Source: Shimia haliotis (lineage in GTDB: Bacteria > Pseudomonadota > Alphaproteobacteria > Rhodobacterales > Rhodobacteraceae). Taken from it: 64,000 bases of DNA. Under the pieces are notes generated by a model. That model did no database searches, was not told the DNA's origin, and worked only from the letters and a program-made list of their open reading frames with translations. A program made the position numbers and the translations under genes. Below are positions 15,597 through 23,885 of this stretch, in pieces (position 1 is the stretch's first letter; every line of letters starts with the position of its first letter). Location: positions 1 to 64,000 of the forward strand of contig NZ_FOSZ01000004.1 of the NCBI RefSeq assembly GCF_900114415.1, written 5' to 3'.

Positions 15597-15683
15597 ATGG
15601 CACACGACTTGTGTACCGACACACTGAATACATTCGATCTAGGCTTGCTCGCAAGCGCGGGGCACCATGTCCAGCGCGCCTGA
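15597..15683 (+). CDS. 28-codon leader ORF overlapping the DUF1636 gene
   Basis: This ORF starts at the only strong ribosome site after the riboswitch and encodes MAHDLCTDTLNTFDLG followed by 12 more residues. Its stop lies inside the next gene: the DUF1636 ATG at 15667 comes 17 bases before the leader stop ends. The DUF1636 ATG itself has no good ribosome site, so its translation is probably coupled to the leader. The peptide resembles nothing I know; it may be a true leader peptide or the trimmed remains of a former first gene. Confidence 0.5.
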   Translation: MAHDLCTDTLNTFDLGLLASAGHHVQRA

Positions 15684-16020
15684 TCACTTCGTCCTTATCT
15701 GCAGCACCTGCGAAGGGCCTGAAGGTGCGGCGCGGTTGCGATCGGACCTTTTGCCAGAGCTGCCCGATTGTTTTGGCATTCGCGCGGTGGATTGCCTTGC
15801 CGGATGCGAGCAGCCAATTGCCGTCGGGTTTCAAGCGCAGGGCAAGGCGTCTTATGTGTTCGGCCCGATTGAAGGACGCGCCGACAGCGAAGCCTTGGTA
15901 AAATTTGCCCATCAGTTTTCAGCCAGCCAAAGTGGCTGGACCTCCGCTACAGACAGGCCATCGGCCCTCTTTCACAAGACTCTCGCCCGCCTGCCCGCAT
16001 TGCCGGATCAACAGCCATGA
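15667..16020 (+). CDS. DUF1636 small metal-binding-like protein
   Basis: The 117-residue product matches the DUF1636 family: an N-terminal LICSTCEGPEG with a CxxC, a central DCLAGCEQPIAVGFQAQG, and SYVFGPIEG. The cysteines suggest metal binding. Such genes are often found with cobalamin or cobalt genes, and here it lies under the riboswitch and overlaps the ATPase gene by 4 bases (ATGA). A role in cobalt or cobalamin handling is inferred from that position. Confidence 0.8.
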   Translation: MSSAPDHFVLICSTCEGPEGAARLRSDLLPELPDCFGIRAVDCLAGCEQPIAVGFQAQGKASYVFGPIEGRADSEALVKFAHQFSASQSGWTSATDRPSALFHKTLARLPALPDQQP

Positions 16021-16799
16021 CCTCTGTTTTGTCAGTGCAAAATGTCGGGGTGCGCGCCAGCAATGGCAGCCCAATGGTGCAGGACGTGTCTTTCGATCTC
16101 CCGAAAGGCGCAACGCTGGCAATTGCCGGCCCGAATGGTGCCGGCAAAACCACTTTGCTCACGGTGTTGGCTGGCCTTCAGGAGTTTGCGCAGGGTGACG
16201 TTCTTTTTGACGGAAAGAGCTTGCGCGACATGTCCATGCAACAGCGCGCGCGTAAGATCGCTGTTGTCAGTCAACAATCAGCGCCAGATGCTCGTTTGAC
16301 GCTGCGAGATTATGTTGCCATGGGCCAAATGCCGGTTTGGGCGGACGCCTCGGCAAAAGAGCATTCGGTGGCGCTCCAGAGTATTTTACAGCTGACGGCC
16401 CTGTCCGAACTTGCCGACCGCCCGCTTGGGCAGTTGTCGGGTGGAGAGCGTCAGAGAGCGCATATCGCCCGCGCTTTGGCACAGAAACCTGAAGTTCTGT
16501 TTCTGGACGAGCCGACAAACCACCTTGATCCGGATGCCAAAGGCCGCATGCTTTCACTGGTTGCCAGCTTGGGTGTCTCGGTGATCATGGTGGTTCATGA
16601 TCTTGTTATGATTCCGGAATTTGCCAGCCATGTGGCCTTGATGAAGAACACACGGCTAACCGGTTTTGGCACCGTTAAAGACGTGCTGACACCCGAGACT
16701 GTGCGCACAACTTTTGGCGTCGACTATCTGCTGCTGTCCCACGAAGGGCGCGAGATACCTGCGCTTGATATCCGAAAAACTGAAGTCCCTCATACATGA
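16017..16799 (+). CDS. btuD: B12-type ABC importer, ATP-binding subunit
   Basis: The 260-residue ATPase belongs to the FecCD/BtuCD-type family. It shows Walker A GPNGAGKTT (near residue 40), the signature LSGGERQRAHIARAL (near 142) and Walker B VLFLDEPTNHLD (near 165), with the switch histidine in VVHDL. Under a cobalamin riboswitch it most likely energises vitamin B12 uptake; iron-siderophore transport would be the alternative for the family. It overlaps DUF1636 by 4 bases and the binding-protein frame by up to 4. Confidence 0.9.
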   Translation: MTSVLSVQNVGVRASNGSPMVQDVSFDLPKGATLAIAGPNGAGKTTLLTVLAGLQEFAQGDVLFDGKSLRDMSMQQRARKIAVVSQQSAPDARLTLRDYVAMGQMPVWADASAKEHSVALQSILQLTALSELADRPLGQLSGGERQRAHIARALAQKPEVLFLDEPTNHLDPDAKGRMLSLVASLGVSVIMVVHDLVMIPEFASHVALMKNTRLTGFGTVKDVLTPETVRTTFGVDYLLLSHEGREIPALDIRKTEVPHT

Positions 16800-16813
16800 A
16801 AGGCAAACCCACA

Positions 16814-17758
16814 ATGAAACACCTGATGACTGTATCGCTTATGCTCGGTCTTGCCAGCGCGGCAACGGCCGAAGTCACTGTCGACAACTGCGGTACGACG
16901 CTCAGCTTTGAAGCAACGCCAGAACGAATTGTCGTGCACGACATGAACATGACCGAAATGGCGTTCGCGTTGGGTCTGCAAGACAAAATCGTCGGCCTGA
17001 CCGGCATCACGGGTTGGTACAAAACCAGCCCGACATTTGATGCCGAGCGCGGTGACATTCCTGAGCTGGCGCCCAAATATCCCTCCATCGAAAATCTGGT
17101 TGCCGCATCGCCCGACCTGTTCTTCGCAGGCTGGTATTATGGCATGAAGCCCGGCGGCGACGTGACACCGGATACGTTGGCTCCATTCGGGATCAAAACG
17201 ATGATCCTGACAGAAAGCTGCGTGCATCTGGACAAAAACCGCCCCACAGCAAGCATGGACCTTTTGTTTGATGATGTGCTGCGGCTTGGACAGGTGATGG
17301 ATGTTGAAGCAAAGGCCGCGGGTCTGGTGGCTGACTGGCAAACCCAACTCGCCGACATCAAGGCCAGAACCACAGATCAAGCCCGCCCGCGTGTTTTCCT
17401 GTTGGATGGTCCGGCAGATGCCCCATTTACTGCGGGCAAATTTGCCATTCCTGACGCGATGATCGCAGCGGCTGGCGGTATGAACGTCACTCACGAGATG
17501 GACACCAGCTGGGGCCGAAGCGCGTGGGAAACCATCGCTGCCGCCAATCCCGAGTTTCTTGTGCTGCTGGACTATCAAACCGGAAACGGCGCGGCGGATA
17601 CCTTCCAATTTCTGAAAGATCATCCGGTCATGGCCCACACCGACGCGGTTAAAAACGAGCGTTGGATCGGCCTTCGGTACGAGGAACTGACCCCCGGTCC
17701 GGCAAATATCGAAGCCATCGAAAAAATGGCGCGCGCTATGCACCCTGATCTCTTCTGA
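16814..17758 (+). CDS. btuF: B12-type ABC importer, periplasmic binding protein
   Basis: The 314-residue product begins with a Sec signal peptide (MKHLMTVSLMLGLASAATA) and has the two-lobed helical-backbone binding-protein fold typical of cobalamin and iron-siderophore systems: PERIVVHDMNMTEMAFALGL, YPSIENLVAASPDLFFAG and a C-terminal PGPANIEAIEKMARAMHP. The start at 16814 gives the cleanest signal peptide; an ATG at 16796 overlaps the ATPase stop and is also possible. Riboswitch control makes cobalamin, or a precursor, the likely ligand. Confidence 0.88.
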   Translation: MKHLMTVSLMLGLASAATAEVTVDNCGTTLSFEATPERIVVHDMNMTEMAFALGLQDKIVGLTGITGWYKTSPTFDAERGDIPELAPKYPSIENLVAASPDLFFAGWYYGMKPGGDVTPDTLAPFGIKTMILTESCVHLDKNRPTASMDLLFDDVLRLGQVMDVEAKAAGLVADWQTQLADIKARTTDQARPRVFLLDGPADAPFTAGKFAIPDAMIAAAGGMNVTHEMDTSWGRSAWETIAAANPEFLVLLDYQTGNGAADTFQFLKDHPVMAHTDAVKNERWIGLRYEELTPGPANIEAIEKMARAMHPDLF

Positions 17759-17759
17759 G

Positions 17760-18767
17760 ATGAACGGTTTTGGCCTCAGGATCGTGGTGGGCGTGGTTGG
17801 ATTAATCTCCCTCATCTTGCTGTCGGTGCTTCACGGCACCACCAGCATACCCGTGTCCGAGGCCATCTCAGCGATCCTGTCGGGAATTGGAATAGGCTCT
17901 ACCGAGCCAACACCAATGGGAAGGATCATATTTGATCTACGCCTTCCGCGTGCTCTTTTCTCCGCAATTATCGGCGCGGGTCTCGGGGTTGTGGGCGTGG
18001 TGTTACAAACCACCACACGCAACGATCTGGCCGATCCTTTTTTGTTCGGACTGTCATCCGGAGCCGCGGCGGGCGCGGTTTTGGTGATCACTGTCACAGG
18101 TGATGTTTTGGGCATTTGGACTTTGCCTCTGGCCGCGTTCTGCGGGGGCATTGTGGCCTCAGGCATTGTGCTGGCACTTGTGCATAGACTGCGCACAAGC
18201 GCTCCGGAAAAGCTGGTTCTGGCCGGTCTGGCTGTGTCTTTCCTTTTTGCAGCAATCACAAACTATCTGATTTTCTCCGGCGACAGCCGCGCGGCGCATT
18301 CAGTGATTTTCTGGATGTTAGGCGGTCTTGGCCTTGCCCGCTGGGAAACCCTGCCACTGGTCCTGATCGGGCTTGCGATCATCCTTGCCTATGCTTTTCA
18401 CAAGCGCCGCTGGCTGGATGCCCTGCTTGCGGGCGATGTGACCGCCCAAAGTCTTGGTGTGCCGGTGCAACGGTTGAGAATGACCATGTTTTTGGTGGCT
18501 GCTCTGGCGACGGCCACCTTTGTTTCTGTGGCAGGTGTAATTGGATTTGTCGGGCTGATGGTGCCGCATTTGGCACGAGGGGTGGCCGGCCCATTGCATT
18601 GGCGACTGGTGCCGACCGCTGCGTTGATCGGGGCCACCTTGCTTACGGCGTCCGACATCCTTTCACGGCGACTTCTTGCACCACAAGAGCTGCCTGTAGG
18701 CATAGTCACGACCTCATTGGGAGCTTTGTTCGTGTTTGTCCTACTTCTCGGGAAACGCGCGCATTAA
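17760..18767 (+). CDS. btuC: B12-type ABC importer, permease (FecCD family)
   Basis: The 335-residue product has eight to ten membrane helices and the FecCD landmarks: IIFDLRLPRALFSAIIGAGL (about residues 56-75), GLSSGAAAGA, and the cytoplasmic GVIGFVGLMVPHLAR loop near 262 that docks the ATPase. It starts 1 base after the binding-protein stop. It is the last gene of the B12 operon, and its stop codon overlaps the stop of the converging gene. Confidence 0.92.
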   Translation: MNGFGLRIVVGVVGLISLILLSVLHGTTSIPVSEAISAILSGIGIGSTEPTPMGRIIFDLRLPRALFSAIIGAGLGVVGVVLQTTTRNDLADPFLFGLSSGAAAGAVLVITVTGDVLGIWTLPLAAFCGGIVASGIVLALVHRLRTSAPEKLVLAGLAVSFLFAAITNYLIFSGDSRAAHSVIFWMLGGLGLARWETLPLVLIGLAIILAYAFHKRRWLDALLAGDVTAQSLGVPVQRLRMTMFLVAALATATFVSVAGVIGFVGLMVPHLARGVAGPLHWRLVPTAALIGATLLTASDILSRRLLAPQELPVGIVTTSLGALFVFVLLLGKRAH

Positions 18768-19057
18768 CGGCCGTAGACCTGACCGCCGACCTGTTTACTG
18801 ATGGCGCGCTCAATCGAGACAAATCCACTTTCGGTGATGAAACCCGGTTTGACCTCAAAATCTGTTGGTACGCGCACATTGCCAAATCCTGCCCGCGTCG
18901 CGGTGCGGCGGTTGGCATTGTAGCGAAAGCAGCGGTTTGACGTTTCGGTCCAGCAAGTGCGCCCGTCGATCAGTGGGATAAGCCGTTCCTGTTGCGCCTC
19001 GATCGTTGCGGGCATCGCCAACAGAGCAATTAGAAAAATCAGAGGCCTGCGGAACAT
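18764..19057 (-). CDS. Small secreted hypothetical protein (97 aa)
   Basis: MFRRPLIFLIALLAMPATIEA is a Sec signal peptide; the mature part is about 76 residues with two cysteines (TCW and RCF) that may form a disulphide, and a YNANRRTATRAGFGNVRVP stretch. I do not recognise the family. An AAGGAG site 7 bases before the ATG at 19057 supports this start over the longer frame to 19222. Its stop overlaps that of the B12 permease. Confidence 0.65.
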   Translation of the reverse strand: MFRRPLIFLIALLAMPATIEAQQERLIPLIDGRTCWTETSNRCFRYNANRRTATRAGFGNVRVPTDFEVKPGFITESGFVSIERAISKQVGGQVYGR

Positions 19058-19121
19058 GCGGTAACTCCTTGAGTTGGAACACGTGCACACTAACGCAGCC
19101 GACCCCTCCCCGTCCAAACAC

Positions 19122-19150
19122 AAAAAGACCCGCCCAAGGCTGGGCGGGTC
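19122..19150 (-). terminator. Terminator of the first importer operon
   Basis: On the minus strand GACCCGCCCA and its complement form a 10-bp stem with a 4-base loop followed by five T, 47 bases past the PaaK-like stop codon. Confidence 0.9.
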
Positions 19151-19196
19151 AAGTCGCGGCCTAGTCATGCACCATGCCGCGCAACGGAGAGGTAAC

Positions 19197-20417
19197 TCAG
19201 TCGTATTTGCGTTGGTCTTCAATCACGATGCCGTCCTTGGGCAAGCTTCCCGGAGCGACAATCTCAACGATGCCTTTAAGTTTCAGCGCATCTGCCACGG
19301 ACGCGCCATAGGCGTCGGCGGTGTCGGCTGTGGACTCGATCTGCACGGTCATCACATCCATTTCGCCTGAGCGAGTGGCAATCACGCGGGCCTTGGTGAC
19401 TTCGTCATGTTTGGCCACCAGCGCAGCAACCTGCTCGGGGCGGACAAACATGCCTTTGATCTTGGCGGTCTGATCGGCACGGCCCATCCAACCTTTGATG
19501 CGCATGTTGGTCCGCCCGCAAGGGCTTTGCCCGGGAAGGACGGCGGAGAGGTCGCCGGTGGCAAAACGGATGAGCGGATAATCGGGATTTAGTGTGGTCA
19601 CAACCACTTCGCCCACCTCGCCCGGAGCCACGGGTGTGCCGGTGCCGGGGGTGACGATTTCCACGATCACGCCTTCGTCGATGATCATGCCTTCCATGGC
19701 ATCTGATTCATAAGCGATGGAGCCAAGATCTGCAGTGCCATAGCCCTGCAGACACTTGATGCCGCGATCAGCGTATTCCTGACGCAGGGAAGGGAACAGA
19801 GCGCCGCCGCCAACGGTGGCTTTGGTAATGGCCAACTTCTCGCCCATCTCTTCGGCCTTATCGAGGATGATCTTGAGATAATCCGGCGTACCTGCGTAAG
19901 CGGTGGTGCCAATGTCAGCAGCAGCTCGGACCTGCATTTCAGTCTGGCCAACACCGGCTGGCAGCACTTTGGCGCCAACAGCGCGCGCGCCGCTTTCAAA
20001 CATCATGCCCGCGGGGGTCAGGTGGTAGGAAAAGCAGTTCTGCACAATGTCGTCGGCGCCAATGCCAACAGCGTTCAGCACGCGGCCAAAGCGGAACCAG
20101 TCAGATGTGTGTCCACCAGGTTCATAGATCGGGCCGGGGGACTGGAAAACATGCACAAGGTTGGGGTTGCTGAGATCAGCAAAGCCACCCAATGGGCCAT
20201 TGGCCTTTTGCGCAGCCCCCAGTTCGGATTTGCGCAACACCGGCAAAGCAGCAAGCGCATCCATTGAGTTTATCGACGCTGGGTCAACATCAGCAAGGGC
20301 AGCCCCATACCCCGACAGGGTCTTGGCGCGGGTGATCTGGCGCGGCAGGGCGTCTGCCAGATCGGCGGCGCGCTGATCGGCGCTGCGGGTTTCCAACTCG
20401 TCAAAAAAGCGGCTCAT
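19197..20417 (-). CDS. PaaK-like phenylacetate-CoA ligase family protein
   Basis: The 406-residue product matches the short adenylate-forming family of phenylacetate-CoA ligase: AGTPDYLKIILDKAEEMG, GYGTADLGSIAYES (A5-like), TTLNPDYPLIRFATGDLSA and a C-terminal GMFVRPEQVAALV domain that contributes the catalytic switch. The ATP-binding P-loop, usually TSGTTG, reads SPGPIYEPGG here, a marked departure. It may activate an aromatic acid to its CoA ester, or act with a changed chemistry. It is the last gene of the importer operon, 138 bases from the livF-type ATPase. Confidence 0.78.
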   Translation of the reverse strand: MSRFFDELETRSADQRAADLADALPRQITRAKTLSGYGAALADVDPASINSMDALAALPVLRKSELGAAQKANGPLGGFADLSNPNLVHVFQSPGPIYEPGGHTSDWFRFGRVLNAVGIGADDIVQNCFSYHLTPAGMMFESGARAVGAKVLPAGVGQTEMQVRAAADIGTTAYAGTPDYLKIILDKAEEMGEKLAITKATVGGGALFPSLRQEYADRGIKCLQGYGTADLGSIAYESDAMEGMIIDEGVIVEIVTPGTGTPVAPGEVGEVVVTTLNPDYPLIRFATGDLSAVLPGQSPCGRTNMRIKGWMGRADQTAKIKGMFVRPEQVAALVAKHDEVTKARVIATRSGEMDVMTVQIESTADTADAYGASVADALKLKGIVEIVAPGSLPKDGIVIEDQRKYD

Positions 20418-20529
20418 AATGCCATCCTTTGTGTGTCACAGACCGGTTTCACGCGGCAAATGGAGGACGTACCGCGCCTGTGAACACCGCGCGGAACAAA
20501 GAAATTCAATTGCCCAGAGAGGGCGAGGT

Positions 20530-20548
20530 GGGCGCAAAATACGCGCCC
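20530..20548 (-). other. Hairpin after the LivF-type gene
   Basis: GGGCGC at 20530-20535 pairs with GCGCCC at 20543-20548 around a 7-base loop, just after the stop of the upstream gene. There is no T-run, so it is probably an mRNA-stabilising hairpin and not a terminator. Confidence 0.5.
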
Positions 20549-20555
20549 GTTAGGG

Positions 20556-21371
20556 TTAGCTCAGCCAACGCTTGCGGCGGCGATAGGACCGCACGTCGCG
20601 AAACGATTTACGGCCGTCATCGGACATGCCGAGATAGAATTCTTTCACGTCAGGGTTTTCGCGCAGTTCGGCAGCGGGGCCGTCCATCACAACGCGACCG
20701 GATTCCAGAATGTAGCCATAATGCGCAAAGCGCAGAGCAACATTGGTGTTCTGTTCAGCCAGAAGGAAGGTCGCGCCCTCTTTCTCGTTGAGGTCTTTGA
20801 CGATGCCAAAGATTTCTTCCACAAGCTGCGGGGCAAGACCCATGGAGGGTTCATCAAGCAAAATGCACTCTGGCTTGCTCATCAAAGCGCGGCCAATGGC
20901 AACCATCTGCTGCTCACCACCCGAGGTATAACCCGCCTGCGATTTGCGACGTTCTTTCAAACGCGGGAAGTAGTTGTAGACCATTTCCAGATCCGCTGCG
21001 ATGTCACCACCGCGCGTATAGGCACCGGTCAGAAGGTTTTCTTCCACGGTCAGGTGTTCAAAACAGTGACGGCCTTCCATCACCTGAATAACACCCTTTT
21101 TTACCAGCGATGCAGGATCCAACTCGGCGATGGGTTCGCCGCGATAGTTGATGGAGCCTTTGGTGACCTCGCCGCGCTCGGAGTGCAACAGGTTGGAAAT
21201 CGCCTTGAGTGTCGTGGTTTTGCCCGCGCCGTTGCCACCCAACAATGCGGTGATACCGCCTTTGGGCACGCTCAGGCTCACGCCTTTGAGCACGAGGATC
21301 ACGTGGTTGTAGATCACTTCGATGTTGTTGACCTCAAGAAGTGTCTCTTCGGTGCGACCAGCGTCAAGCAT
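20556..21371 (-). CDS. Importer A: LivF-type ABC ATPase
   Basis: The 271-residue ATPase is of the branched-chain amino acid (HAAT) class. It has Walker A GGNGAGKTT near residue 47, a signature YTSGGEQQMVAIGRAL in place of the usual LSGGQQQ, and Walker B CILLDEPSMGL. The basic C-terminal tail (SYRRRKRWLS) resembles the end of the second cluster's LivF (RRWKRKKTWR), a shared oddity. It lies after the binding-protein gene, separated by a hairpin. Confidence 0.9.
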   Translation of the reverse strand: MLDAGRTEETLLEVNNIEVIYNHVILVLKGVSLSVPKGGITALLGGNGAGKTTTLKAISNLLHSERGEVTKGSINYRGEPIAELDPASLVKKGVIQVMEGRHCFEHLTVEENLLTGAYTRGGDIAADLEMVYNYFPRLKERRKSQAGYTSGGEQQMVAIGRALMSKPECILLDEPSMGLAPQLVEEIFGIVKDLNEKEGATFLLAEQNTNVALRFAHYGYILESGRVVMDGPAAELRENPDVKEFYLGMSDDGRKSFRDVRSYRRRKRWLS

Positions 21372-21404
21372 TTGCGTTGTCTTTCATCTCGTGTGGAAGT
21401 GTGC

Positions 21405-21427
21405 CCCGGCCGGCCAAACCGGCCGGG
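21405..21427 (-). other. Intercistronic hairpin after the binding-protein gene
   Basis: A perfect 9-bp GC stem (21405-21413 with 21419-21427) and 5-base loop lie between the binding-protein stop and livF. No T-run follows. Such hairpins protect the upstream message and let the binding protein be made in excess over the ATPase. Confidence 0.7.
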
Positions 21428-21446
21428 ACGATCCTGTCAAAGCGCC

Positions 21447-22730
21447 TTAGTTGCAGCGCTCTGCGATGTTGTTTTCAGACGCGTAAGAACCGGAGTCTTC
21501 TGCGATCAGCGCGCCGATCACTTCCATGTCGGTTTCCGCGAACTCGGAGATCAGCGACCAAGTCTGGTTAGCTGCGTCCCACTGGGTCACACCAACGAGG
21601 CCGGGGCCGCCGTGGTTTTCACAGGACACGGAGAAGGACGGACCAAAGTTCGGCATGCCGAGGCCGGCCATTTTCTCTTCGGTGATTTCCAGAGCTTCCA
21701 TACCGTCACGCATCTGAGCTGCGGTGATGTCTGCTGTGCCGTGGATTTCCTGAGCGGTTTTCGCCGCTTCGGCTGCGAGCATCGCTGCGTACATACCGCG
21801 GTTGTAGAGAACGTTACCGATCTGGTCGCCAGCGCCAGCAGCTTTGCCGGTGTCGACAACGTACTTCTGGATGTCAGCAAAGATCGGGAAGTCACGACCA
21901 ACGTTGTGGAACGTCAGTGCTTTGTAGCCGTTTGCTTTGTCGCCTGCGGACAGAACGTCATGTTCCGCACCGGACCACCAGATGCCGATGAAGTTTTCCA
22001 TCGGGAAACGGATGTTCGCGGCTTCCTGAATGGCAACCTGGTTCATCACGCCCCAGCCCCACATCAGAACGGTGTCAGGCTTTTCGCGACGGATCTGCAG
22101 CCACTGGGACTTCTGCTCCTGACCGGGGTGGTCAACAGGCAGCAGGCTCAGTTCAAAGCCGTGCTTTTTCTGCAGTTCTTCGAGCGTACGGATCGGCTCT
22201 TTGCCGTATGCGGAGTTGTGGTAAACCAGAGCGATTTTGTGGCCGTTCAGGTCGCCACCGTTTTCCGCCAGCAGGTAATTTACCGCGCCGGACGCACCGT
22301 TCCAGTAGGTACCCGGGTAGTTAAAGGTATGGCTGAAGACTTTGCCGTTTGCAGCAGAAGTCCGGCCGTAACCCATGGTGTGCATCGGGATGCCGTCCGC
22401 GGTGGTTTTGGGGATCAGCTGATAGGTGATGCCGGTGGAGAGCGGTTGATACACCAGAGCGCCTTCGCCCTTGGTGGATTCGTAGCACTCAACGCCTTTT
22501 TCGGTGTTGTAGCCGGTTTCACATTCCAGCAGGCGAGTCGGAACGCCGCCGATGCCGCCGTCACGCTCGTTCAGCAGCGTGAAGTAATCCGCATAGCCAT
22601 CCGCGAAGGGGATGCCGCCAGCGGCGTAAGGGCCGGTACGGTAGCTCAGCGACGGGAACACGAGGTCCGCCATTGCCGGAGCGGCTGCCATTACGGCGGT
22701 CACGGCCATGGTTGCTAGTTTCATCTTCAT
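21447..22730 (-). CDS. Importer A: periplasmic substrate-binding protein
   Basis: The 427-residue product has a Sec signal peptide (first 21 residues, ending AMA) and the type I periplasmic-binding fold of amino acid/amide (LivJ-like) receptors: TGPYAAGGIPFADGYADYF, a NGHKIALVYHNSAYGKEP lobe-linker region, and a C-terminal domain with WSLISEF. It has cysteine pairs near residues 69 and 82 and near 380 and 426 that may form disulphides. The ligand is unknown; adenylate-forming enzymes at both ends of the operon suggest a carboxylic acid rather than an amino acid. A GGGAGG ribosome site precedes the ATG. Confidence 0.9.
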   Translation of the reverse strand: MKMKLATMAVTAVMAAAPAMADLVFPSLSYRTGPYAAGGIPFADGYADYFTLLNERDGGIGGVPTRLLECETGYNTEKGVECYESTKGEGALVYQPLSTGITYQLIPKTTADGIPMHTMGYGRTSAANGKVFSHTFNYPGTYWNGASGAVNYLLAENGGDLNGHKIALVYHNSAYGKEPIRTLEELQKKHGFELSLLPVDHPGQEQKSQWLQIRREKPDTVLMWGWGVMNQVAIQEAANIRFPMENFIGIWWSGAEHDVLSAGDKANGYKALTFHNVGRDFPIFADIQKYVVDTGKAAGAGDQIGNVLYNRGMYAAMLAAEAAKTAQEIHGTADITAAQMRDGMEALEITEEKMAGLGMPNFGPSFSVSCENHGGPGLVGVTQWDAANQTWSLISEFAETDMEVIGALIAEDSGSYASENNIAERCN

Positions 22731-22808
22731 CGGGTTTCCTCCCTTGGTTTTGTCCGATGTTGGTTGCCGAGGCCTCCCCGCCCCGGAATGGTTGGTTCTG
22801 GCCCCGCC

Positions 22809-23885
22809 TTAGTGCGGGAAGGGCCACAACCGCAGTTTCTGCTTCGTCACGCGCCACAGTTGCGCAAGGCCGTGTGGTTCCAGAATGAGGAACAACACGA
22901 TCAGGCCACCCACGATCACCAACTGCAAGTGTGCAACGATGTCTGTGGGCCAGCCTAGCATGTCCACGCCGACAACCTTCAGCACCACTGGGAGCAGTAC
23001 GAGGAAAGCGGCACCGGCGAAGGAGCCGAAAATCGAGCCCAGACCACCGATGATGATCATGAAGAGCACGAGGAACGATTTGTTGATGCCAAAGGCTTCG
23101 CCAACTTCAACAGCACCGAGGTAGAGCGCGAAGAACAGCGCGCCGGAGATGCCGATAAAGAAACCGGATGCGCCAAAGGCGGTCATTTTGGCCTTCATCG
23201 GGTTCACACCGATGATTTCAGCCGCGATGTCCATGTCGCGGATGGCCATCCACTTACGACCAGCCATACCACGGGTCATGTTGCGGGCGATCAGGGCGCT
23301 CAGCACCAGAAACACGAGGCAGAAGAGATAGGTTGCCCATGCTTCGGTGTTGGGGCCGGTCACAGGGATGCTGAACACGGTGCGCTCGGGTGCGTTGATC
23401 TGACCGGATGCGGAGTAGTTGTAGAACCACGGCACACGGTTGAAGAGCCACACGAGGAAGAACTGCGCCGCCAGCGTTGCTACCGCGAGGTAGAACCCTT
23501 TGATGCGCAGACTTGGTAGCCCAAAGAGCACGCAGACAAATGCTGTGATCCCGCCGGAAAGTATGACGTGGAAGAAGATGTTCACTTCGGGGAAGGCGGT
23601 CATCAGCTTGTAGCAAGCATATGCGCCCACAGCCATGAAACCACCGGTGCCGAGAGACACCTGCCCGCAGTAACCCACGAGAATGTTGAGGCCGATCGCA
23701 GCGATCGAGTAGATCAGGAACGGCAGGAAGATTGCGTTTGCCCAGTAATCGTTGATCACAAAAGGCACGACGCAGAAGGCAAATGCCAGAGCGACGTAGT
23801 AGCCGCGACGGTCGATTTTGATCGGGAACGTCTGGTTGTCAGAGGCGTAGGACGTTTTGAAATCGCCAGCTTCACGATAGAACAT
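22809..23885 (-). CDS. Importer A: LivM-type permease
   Basis: The 358-residue membrane protein has eight to nine hydrophobic helices and the LivM landmarks GYCGQVSLGTGGFMAVGAY near residue 71 and the cytoplasmic MTRGMAGRKWMAIRDMDIAA with GVNPMKAKMTAFGASGFF. It forms the translocation pore with the LivH-type subunit. Its ATG overlaps the stop of the small membrane protein upstream by 1 base (ATGA), indicating coupled translation. Confidence 0.92.
   Translation of the reverse strand: MFYREAGDFKTSYASDNQTFPIKIDRRGYYVALAFAFCVVPFVINDYWANAIFLPFLIYSIAAIGLNILVGYCGQVSLGTGGFMAVGAYACYKLMTAFPEVNIFFHVILSGGITAFVCVLFGLPSLRIKGFYLAVATLAAQFFLVWLFNRVPWFYNYSASGQINAPERTVFSIPVTGPNTEAWATYLFCLVFLVLSALIARNMTRGMAGRKWMAIRDMDIAAEIIGVNPMKAKMTAFGASGFFIGISGALFFALYLGAVEVGEAFGINKSFLVLFMIIIGGLGSIFGSFAGAAFLVLLPVVLKVVGVDMLGWPTDIVAHLQLVIVGGLIVLFLILEPHGLAQLWRVTKQKLRLWPFPH

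Noticed and set aside
20721-22718. Plus-strand frame of 665 aa over livF and the receptor gene
   Set aside because: Antisense of two well-supported genes, with Cys/His/Val-rich composition and no family resemblance.
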